A stretch of DNA of 11,886 nt, from the NCBI GenBank assembly GCA_003562535.1, contig PWUP01000303.1, positions 1 through 11,886 of the forward strand. Direction: 5' to 3'. Both the position numbers and the translations under genes were made by a program. Shown here one piece after another: positions 7,188-11,886 of the stretch. Source of the DNA: Gammaproteobacteria bacterium. GTDB lineage: Bacteria; Pseudomonadota; Gammaproteobacteria; Competibacterales; Competibacteraceae. Under the pieces are notes generated by a model. That model saw only the letters and a list, made by a program, of their open reading frames with translations, ran no database searches and was not told where the DNA came from. The stretch's first letter is position 1. Each line of letters begins with the position of its first letter.

Positions 7188-7212
7188 GTTTGTATAACTA
7201 TTTTATACAAAC
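7188..7212. repeat. Perfect 10-5-10 inverted repeat, candidate operator
   Basis: GTTTGTATAA at 7188-7197 and TTATACAAAC at 7203-7212 are exact reverse complements, separated by CTATT. The repeat lies in the divergent spacer between the lipid operon (starting at 7086) and comM (starting at 7265). It is AT-rich and is not followed by a T-run in either direction, so it does not look like a terminator. The TGTATA/TATACA half-sites resemble the TGTA-type sites bound by MerR-family LitR/CarH light regulators, from memory and without a matrix search. The repeat itself is certain; its role as operator is inferred. Confidence 0.75.
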
Positions 7213-7228
7213 CCTGTGCAAATGCAAA
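7200..7228 (-). promoter_or_regulatory. Candidate promoter of the lipid operon
   Basis: On the minus strand a TTTGCA -35-like box (7223-7228; 4 of 6 to consensus) is followed after 17 bp by a TAAAAT -10-like box (7200-7205; 5 of 6). The -10 lies inside the palindrome at 7188-7212, so a protein bound there would cover the -10 and start site. The leader to ATG 7086 would be about 105 nt. This is a weak housekeeping match, and an ECF-sigma promoter elsewhere in the spacer cannot be excluded. Confidence 0.3.
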
Positions 7229-7264
7229 TTTTTCTTGTGAGGATTGACGACCGGATGACTGCCT

Positions 7265-8776
7265 ATGTCCCTTGCCATTGTCCATAGCCGTGCCGCGCTC
7301 GGTGTTCAAGCCCCGCCGGTACAAGTCGAAGTTCACCTAGCTAATGGTCTGCCGGGTACCACCGTAGTCGGCTTGCCGGAAACCGCAGTTAAGGAAAGCC
7401 GAGATCGAGTGCGAGGGGCGATTACCAACAGCCGGTTTGAATTTCCGATACGCCGGATTACAGTGAATCTGGCGCCAGCGGATTTACCCAAGGAAGGGGG
7501 CCGCTTTGATCTACCGATTGCCTTGGGAATTTTGGCCGCCTCTGGACAAATTCCAGCCGCCGCTTTGGCGCATTACGAATGTTTGGGTGAACTGGCATTA
7601 GGCGGGGAGCTGCGCGGGGTACGCGGAGTGTTACCCGCCGCGCTCGCTTGCCGGGATCAGCAACGGCAATTGCTGATTGCTCAGGATAATGCCGCAGAAG
7701 GCGCACTGGTAGCGGATTTAGCAGTGTATGGTGCAGAGCATCTATTGGATGTGTGTCAGCATCTGCGCGACGGTCATACGCTATTGCCACAGACGAGTGC
7801 GCGACCTGAAGGCATACGGCCTGTTGTAGCCGATTTGGCCGAAGTCCGTGGCCAGCATCATGCCAAGCGTGCCTTAGAAGTGGCCGCCGCTGGTGCGCAT
7901 AATTTATTGTTTGTCGGCCCACCCGGTACCGGTAAAACCATGCTGGCCAGTCGCTTACCGGGGATTTTACCGCCGCTCAATGAGGCCGAAGCGATGGCCA
8001 GTGCCGCGATTGCCTCAATCAGTCGTCAAGGCTTAATGTTGGAACAATGGGGAATCCGGCCATTTCGCAGTCCGCATCACACGGCTTCTGCGGTGGCTCT
8101 GGTCGGCGGTGGCAGTCAACCCCGTCCAGGAGAAATTTCCCTAGCGCACAGTGGGGTATTATTTCTCGATGAGCTGCCGGAATTCAGCCGCCAGGTGCTC
8201 GATGTGCTGCGCGAACCGCTGGAGTCCGGTCGAATCACTATTTCTCGCGCGGCTCGCCAAGCGGAATTTCCGGCTCAATTCCAATTGGTCGCGGCCATGA
8301 ATCCCTGTCCCTGTGGGTATCTGGGCGATGAGGAGCGAGCCTGTCGCTGCTCCAGCGAACAAGTCCGCCGCTATCGAGCGCGGGTTTCTGGGCCGTTATT
8401 AGACCGCATTGATTTACACGTTGAAGTCCCACGTTTACCGTATCGAGCACTGCGCAGCGTCAACCGTGAAGAATCCACTGCCGTGGTGCAGCAGCGGGTG
8501 ATCATTGCTCGCGAGCGCCAATTAGCTCGCGCGGGTAAACCCAATGCCCTGCTCGGCCCGCGCGAAATCGAACGTGACTGCCGCCTCACGGATGCGGATC
8601 ACAATTTATTAGAACGCTTTATGAGCCAGTTGAGTTTATCGCCACGCGCCTATCATCGGATTCTACGAGTGGCGCGAACCATTGCAGACCTAGCCGCCGA
8701 GCCGCAGATCGGAACCGCGCATCTGAGTGAGTCCATCGGATACCGAGCGTTAGATCGCGGTACGGCCCACCGCTAA
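7265..8776 (+). CDS. comM: YifB/ComM family Mg-chelatase-like AAA+ ATPase
   Basis: AAA+ ATPase of 503 residues, the usual length for ComM/YifB. In naturally competent gammaproteobacteria ComM is a hexameric helicase that drives branch migration during integration of incoming DNA; orthologs also occur in species not known to be competent. The N-terminus SLAIVHSRA..GVQAP.VQVEVHLANGLP and the VKESRDRVR motif form the N-terminal (ChlI/Lon-S5-like) domain. Walker A GPPGTGKT is at 218-225 and Walker B LFLDELPEF has Asp302-Glu303. A Cys-rich loop CPCGYLGDEERACRC starts at 348, and the C-terminal Mg-chelatase helical domain contains RAYHRILRVARTIADL. The start at 7265 fits the family N-terminus, although only a weak GGA lies 9 nt upstream. 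It is divergent from the lipid operon and convergent with argA, 16 bp between stops; I see no functional link to either. Confidence 0.95.
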   Translation: MSLAIVHSRAALGVQAPPVQVEVHLANGLPGTTVVGLPETAVKESRDRVRGAITNSRFEFPIRRITVNLAPADLPKEGGRFDLPIALGILAASGQIPAAALAHYECLGELALGGELRGVRGVLPAALACRDQQRQLLIAQDNAAEGALVADLAVYGAEHLLDVCQHLRDGHTLLPQTSARPEGIRPVVADLAEVRGQHHAKRALEVAAAGAHNLLFVGPPGTGKTMLASRLPGILPPLNEAEAMASAAIASISRQGLMLEQWGIRPFRSPHHTASAVALVGGGSQPRPGEISLAHSGVLFLDELPEFSRQVLDVLREPLESGRITISRAARQAEFPAQFQLVAAMNPCPCGYLGDEERACRCSSEQVRRYRARVSGPLLDRIDLHVEVPRLPYRALRSVNREESTAVVQQRVIIARERQLARAGKPNALLGPREIERDCRLTDADHNLLERFMSQLSLSPRAYHRILRVARTIADLAAEPQIGTAHLSESIGYRALDRGTAHR

Positions 8777-8792
8777 TCTTAGCTAATGAAGA

Positions 8793-10127
8793 TTATAAGG
8801 CTTTGACGAATACCTTCGAGGCGCGCTGCCAGTTGTAGCAGTGTTGCCGTCCCACGGGTAACTCGCCGACGGCGCTGGGTTGAAAACCGCGCTCTTGAAA
8901 CCAGTGGGCGGTGTGGGTGGTGAGCACAAACAGTCGTTGCAAGCCGTGTTGGCGAGCCAAGGTTTCGATCCGCTGCAACAGCCGATCGGCGCGTCCGCCA
9001 TTGCGGTATTCAGTGGCGACCACCAAACAAGCCAACTCACCGATGCGTTCTGCGGTGAACGGGTAGAGGGCAGCGCAGCCGATCACCGTGCCATCGCGCT
9101 CTAACACCTGAAACTGCTGAATTTCGATTTCTAATAATTCCCGAGAACGCCGTGCCAGTATGCCGGCTTGCTCCAGCGGTTGGATTAAGGCCAATATCCC
9201 GCCGACATCGTCAATAGTTGCGGCTCGCAGGGTCTGATACCCATCGGCGCTGAGCAATGTACCTACCCCATCACGGGTGTACAGTTCCCGCAGTAAGGCG
9301 CCGCGCCGATCTTGGCGCAGTAAATGCACTCGGCGCACTCCAGCACGGCAGGCGTCCAAGGCATGGCGGACATGATCACGCACAGTAGGCGTTAGGCAGG
9401 GAGGATCGGCATTGACCAAGCGTTCGGCTTGTGCCGGTTCCAATTCGCGAATCAACTGCCCGTCAGCGTCTCGTAAATCATCGCCTTCATACAACAATAG
9501 CAGTTTATCCGCTCGTAAAGCTGAGGCGGTGGCCGTAGCGACTTCTTCAGCAGCCAGATTAAAAACTTCACCCGTGGGGGAATAGCCTAAGGCTGACAAC
9601 AGGACAATCGCACCATTATCCAGACTGTGGCGAATGCCCAGATGATCAATGCGCCGTACCGTGCCGGTAAAACCATAATCGACCCCGTTGCGCACCCCCA
9701 GAGGACGAGCACTGACAAAATTCCCCGATACCACGCGCAACCGAGCGCCATACATAGGCGAATGGGCCAGCCCCATGGATAACTGCGCTTCGATTTGCAT
9801 GCGGGTTTCACCCACTGCCGCCTTGACTTCGGGTAACGCCGCTTCATCCGTGATGCGCAGACCCGCGCTGTAGTGGGAACGAACCCCGGCCATACAGAGT
9901 CGGGCATCAATCTGCGGGCGAGTGCCATGAATCAGCACCAGCCGAATGCCAAGGCTGCTGAGTAAAGCAATGTCATGGATCAAATCATCGAAGTGCGCCG
10001 CAGTGACGGCCTCGCCGTCAAAGCCAATCACAAAGGTGCGTCCCCGATGGGCATGGAGGTAAGGTCCAACCTGCCGAAACCAGTCGATAAAGGGATCGTC
10101 TTGAAAAAAAGTGTCCGTATCAGTCAT
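8793..10127 (-). CDS. argA: Amino-acid N-acetyltransferase (N-acetylglutamate synthase)
   Basis: Catalyses acetyl-CoA + L-glutamate to N-acetylglutamate, the first step of arginine biosynthesis, in the cytoplasm. The 444 residues match E. coli ArgA (443). The N-terminal amino-acid-kinase-like domain, which binds arginine for feedback inhibition in this family, shows FVIGFDGEAV (32-41) and DIALLSSLGIRLVLIHGTRP (52-71). The GNAT domain covers about 301-444, with GELACLVV strand 4, the acetyl-CoA loop RNGGRA (375-380; RxxGxA pattern) and HWFQERGF near the end. ATG 10127 is chosen because FFQDDPFIDWFRQVGPYLH is the normal ArgA N-terminus. The longer GTG (10178) frame would encode 17 extra residues across an intrinsic terminator. 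No good Shine-Dalgarno precedes ATG 10127 and no ARG box is evident. It lies downstream of groEL on the same strand. Confidence 0.95.
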   Translation of the reverse strand: MTDTDTFFQDDPFIDWFRQVGPYLHAHRGRTFVIGFDGEAVTAAHFDDLIHDIALLSSLGIRLVLIHGTRPQIDARLCMAGVRSHYSAGLRITDEAALPEVKAAVGETRMQIEAQLSMGLAHSPMYGARLRVVSGNFVSARPLGVRNGVDYGFTGTVRRIDHLGIRHSLDNGAIVLLSALGYSPTGEVFNLAAEEVATATASALRADKLLLLYEGDDLRDADGQLIRELEPAQAERLVNADPPCLTPTVRDHVRHALDACRAGVRRVHLLRQDRRGALLRELYTRDGVGTLLSADGYQTLRAATIDDVGGILALIQPLEQAGILARRSRELLEIEIQQFQVLERDGTVIGCAALYPFTAERIGELACLVVATEYRNGGRADRLLQRIETLARQHGLQRLFVLTTHTAHWFQERGFQPSAVGELPVGRQHCYNWQRASKVFVKAL

Positions 10128-10136
10128 CTCAGCGAC

Positions 10137-10170
10137 AAAAAAACCGACCGACCCCAAATGGGGACGGTCG
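10137..10170 (-). terminator. Rho-independent terminator between groEL and argA
   Basis: Read on the minus strand, CGACCGTCCCC (10160-10170) pairs with GGGGTCGGTCG (10145-10155) around an ATTT loop, an 11-bp stem with a single T-T mismatch. It is followed by G and seven Ts (10137-10143). It ends groEL transcription. It finishes only 9 nt before the argA ATG, so any argA message starting upstream must read through it. Confidence 0.88.
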
Positions 10171-10219
10171 CTTGACACGGGGATAGTGCCAGTAGATCAG
10201 GGCTGAGTATGAAAGCATA

Positions 10220-10244
10220 GGGCAGGTGCTCAGCACATCTGCCC
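10220..10244. repeat. GC-rich hairpin just after groEL
   Basis: On the minus strand GGGCAG, a 2-nt AT bulge, GTGC, a TGA loop, GCAC and CTGCCC form a 10-bp bulged hairpin that starts 8 nt after the groEL stop. No T-run follows, so it is not itself a standard intrinsic terminator; it may protect the 3' end of the groEL message or assist the terminator at 10137-10170. Confidence 0.45.
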
Positions 10245-10252
10245 CCGATACA

Positions 10253-11886
10253 TTACATCATGCCGCCCATGCCACCCATACCGCCCATGCCGTCCATACC
10301 ACCCGGCATGCCACCGCCTTCATCTTTCTTAGGCATCTCAGCCACCATAGCTTCGGTGGTCAGCAGCAGGCTGGCAACTGAAGCGGCGTTTTGCAGGGCT
10401 GAGCGGGCGACTTTGGTCGGATCGAGAATACCCAGCTCAATCATATCGCCGTACTGCTCACTGGCGGCGTCAAAGCCGTAGTTCCCAGATTGAGCCGCCA
10501 CATTATTCAACACCACTGAAGGCTCATTATGACCGGTGTTGTAGACGATTTGACGCAACGGCTCTTCCAAGGCCCGGCGCAGGATATTAATCCCAGCGTC
10601 TTGGTCGGCATTCTCGCCTTTAAGGGCTTTAATGGCCTGTTGGGCGCGAACCAAGGCCACACCACCACCGGGTACCACACCTTCTTCTACAGCCGCACGA
10701 GTCGCGTGTAAGGCATCCTCAACGCGGGCTTTCTTTTCTTTCATTTCGACTTCGGTGGCCGCACCCACTTTGATGACGGCAACCCCGCCCGCCAGCTTGG
10801 CAACCCGCTCTTGCAGCTTCTCGCGATCATAGTCACTGGTGGCTTCTTCAATCTGGGCACGGATTTGCTCAACCCGAGCGGTGATATCGGAATGTTGACC
10901 AGCGCCATCGACAATCGTGGTTTCCTCTTTGCCGACAACAACTTTTTTGGCTGTACCCAGATCTTGCAGAGCAGTCTTTTCTAAGGACAGACCCACTTCC
11001 TCAGAAATTACCGTACCGCCGGTGAGAATGGCGATGTCTTGCAACATGGCTTTACGCCGATCACCAAAGCCAGGGGCTTTGACCGCAGCAACTTTAACAA
11101 TGCCACGGATGGTGTTAACCACCAGAGTGGCTAAGGCTTCGCCTTCAATGTCTTCAGCGATAATCAACAGGGGCTTGCCTGCTTTAGCCACCGCTTCTAA
11201 TACCGGCAGCAAATCGCGGATGTTGGAAATTTTCTTGTCGTGGATCAGGATATAAGGATCTTCCAACTCTGCCGCCATGCTGTCTTGATTATTGATGAAG
11301 TACGGCGATAGATAGCCACGGTCAAACTGCATCCCTTCCACAGTATCCAGCTCATTCTCTAAGCTCTTGCCTTCTTCGACGGTAATCACGCCGTCTTTGC
11401 CGACTTTCTGCATGGCATCGGCGATAATGCGTCCGACAGAATCATCGCCATTGGCGGAAATGGTACCGACTTGGGCAATCCCTTTATCATCAGCACAGGG
11501 GGTGGACAGTTTAGCCAACTCATCGACAGTGGCGATGACGGCTTTATCAATACCGCGCTTGAGATCCATGGGATTCATGCCGGCGGTAACGGCTTTCAAA
11601 CCTTCGCGGACAATGGCTTGTGCTAACACCGTAGCCGTAGTGGTGCCATCGCCAGCGATATCACTGGTTTTGGAGGCCACTTCCTTGACCATTTGCGCAC
11701 CCATATTCTCGAATTTATCTTCCAGCTCAATCTCTTTAGCCACAGACACCCCGTCTTTAGTGACGGTGGGCGCCCCAAAGGATTTTTCCAGCAATACATT
11801 ACGACCACGCGGGCCGAGGGTGACTTTAACGGCATTGGCCAGAGTGTTTAAACCACGTACCATACGGCCACGGGCGTCTTCGCTAA
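10253..11886 (-). CDS. groEL: Chaperonin GroEL (60 kDa), N-terminus off the window
   Basis: Large subunit of the GroEL/GroES chaperonin, which encloses unfolded proteins and folds them with ATP in the cytoplasm. The frame is open to the right edge: seven further codons (SEDARGR) precede the Met at 11863, matching the ..DAR..M.RG start of GroEL, so only about 8-10 residues are missing. Visible hallmarks are VKVTLGPRGRNVLLEKSFG near the start, the ATP-binding AGDGTTTATVLAQ segment, the apical-domain run FDRGYLSPYFI, KAPGFGDRRKAML, the AAVEEGVVPGGGVAL signature, and a C-terminal GGM-rich tail ending in MM. About 544 codons are present. No frameshift or missing key residue is seen. groES and the promoter would lie to the right, outside the window. 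A terminator follows at 10137-10170. Confidence 0.98.
   Translation of the reverse strand, partial: SEDARGRMVRGLNTLANAVKVTLGPRGRNVLLEKSFGAPTVTKDGVSVAKEIELEDKFENMGAQMVKEVASKTSDIAGDGTTTATVLAQAIVREGLKAVTAGMNPMDLKRGIDKAVIATVDELAKLSTPCADDKGIAQVGTISANGDDSVGRIIADAMQKVGKDGVITVEEGKSLENELDTVEGMQFDRGYLSPYFINNQDSMAAELEDPYILIHDKKISNIRDLLPVLEAVAKAGKPLLIIAEDIEGEALATLVVNTIRGIVKVAAVKAPGFGDRRKAMLQDIAILTGGTVISEEVGLSLEKTALQDLGTAKKVVVGKEETTIVDGAGQHSDITARVEQIRAQIEEATSDYDREKLQERVAKLAGGVAVIKVGAATEVEMKEKKARVEDALHATRAAVEEGVVPGGGVALVRAQQAIKALKGENADQDAGINILRRALEEPLRQIVYNTGHNEPSVVLNNVAAQSGNYGFDAASEQYGDMIELGILDPTKVARSALQNAASVASLLLTTEAMVAEMPKKDEGGGMPGGMDGMGGMGGMGGMM

Noticed and set aside
7255..7287. Ten-codon mini-ORF (MTAYVPCHCP) overlapping the comM start, possible leader peptide
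   Set aside because: Too short to support, with its GAGG 12 nt upstream; the overlap is probably chance.
9587..9928. Open frame of 113 codons on the minus strand within argA
   Set aside because: It overlaps the well-supported ArgA frame on the same strand and resembles no protein I know; a shadow frame.
10172..10177. Plus-strand TTGACA near the argA terminator
   Set aside because: No -10 at proper spacing and no plus-strand gene follows; it would run antisense into groEL.
10128..10178. 17-residue N-terminal extension of ArgA from a GTG at 10178
   Set aside because: These codons are made of the terminator hairpin and its T-run, and ArgA length and N-terminus fit the ATG at 10127.
10260..10320. 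Short tandem repeats (GGM-type codons) at the end of groEL
   Set aside because: This is the normal Gly-Gly-Met tail of GroEL, not an independent repeat element.

Overview
The window is a stretch of ordinary bacterial chromosome of moderate GC content, most likely from a gammaproteobacterium. The ArgA is of the fused kinase/GNAT type at almost the E. coli length, the GroEL ends in a GGM-rich tail, the YifB/ComM protein is full length, and all genes are densely packed with Sec-type signal peptides where expected. I cannot name the genus from sequence alone. I see no mobile element, CRISPR array, tRNA or rRNA.

Layout, left to right. Positions 1-1136 (+) hold the 3' part of a GT4-family glycosyltransferase whose start lies outside the window. 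After a gap of about 220 bp comes an exported single-domain rhodanese (1360-1818, +). It converges on a six-gene minus-strand block running from 7086 down to 1826. In transcription order this block is: a small secreted protein of unknown function, an FAD-dependent amine-oxidase-like oxidoreductase, a DUF1365 protein, a cyclopropane-synthase-family methyltransferase, a DUF2878 membrane protein, and a second, more divergent methyltransferase of the same superfamily. Gaps are short (12, 27, -4, 27 and 24 bp), so this is very probably one operon. To its right, divergently transcribed, is comM (7265-8776, +). It converges on argA (8793-10127, -), which lies downstream of groEL (10253 to the right edge, -). 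GroEL continues off the window, where groES would be expected.

The most interesting part is the lipid-modification operon. The FAD oxidoreductase, DUF1365, Cfa-like and DUF2878 set is a recurring proteobacterial cluster, often linked to singlet-oxygen or light responses (ECF sigma/ChrR or LitR-type control). Related enzymes in alphaproteobacteria make methylated and furan fatty acids on existing phospholipids. Here the main Cfa-like enzyme has Ser and Gln at two positions where E. coli Cfa has the Cys and His of its bicarbonate site. The second methyltransferase lacks the Cys at the equivalent position but keeps a His. Neither is likely to be a plain housekeeping cyclopropane synthase. A methylated-unsaturated or furan-type lipid product is a reasonable hypothesis, but it is inference. 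No regulator is encoded within the window. A perfect 10-5-10 palindrome (7188-7212) between the operon and comM overlaps a candidate promoter and is a good operator candidate.

Three start corrections matter. The rhodanese should start at ATG 1360, behind a GAGG. The small secreted protein should start at ATG 7086, behind AGGTGA. ArgA should start at ATG 10127, because the longer GTG reading would translate straight through a clear intrinsic terminator.
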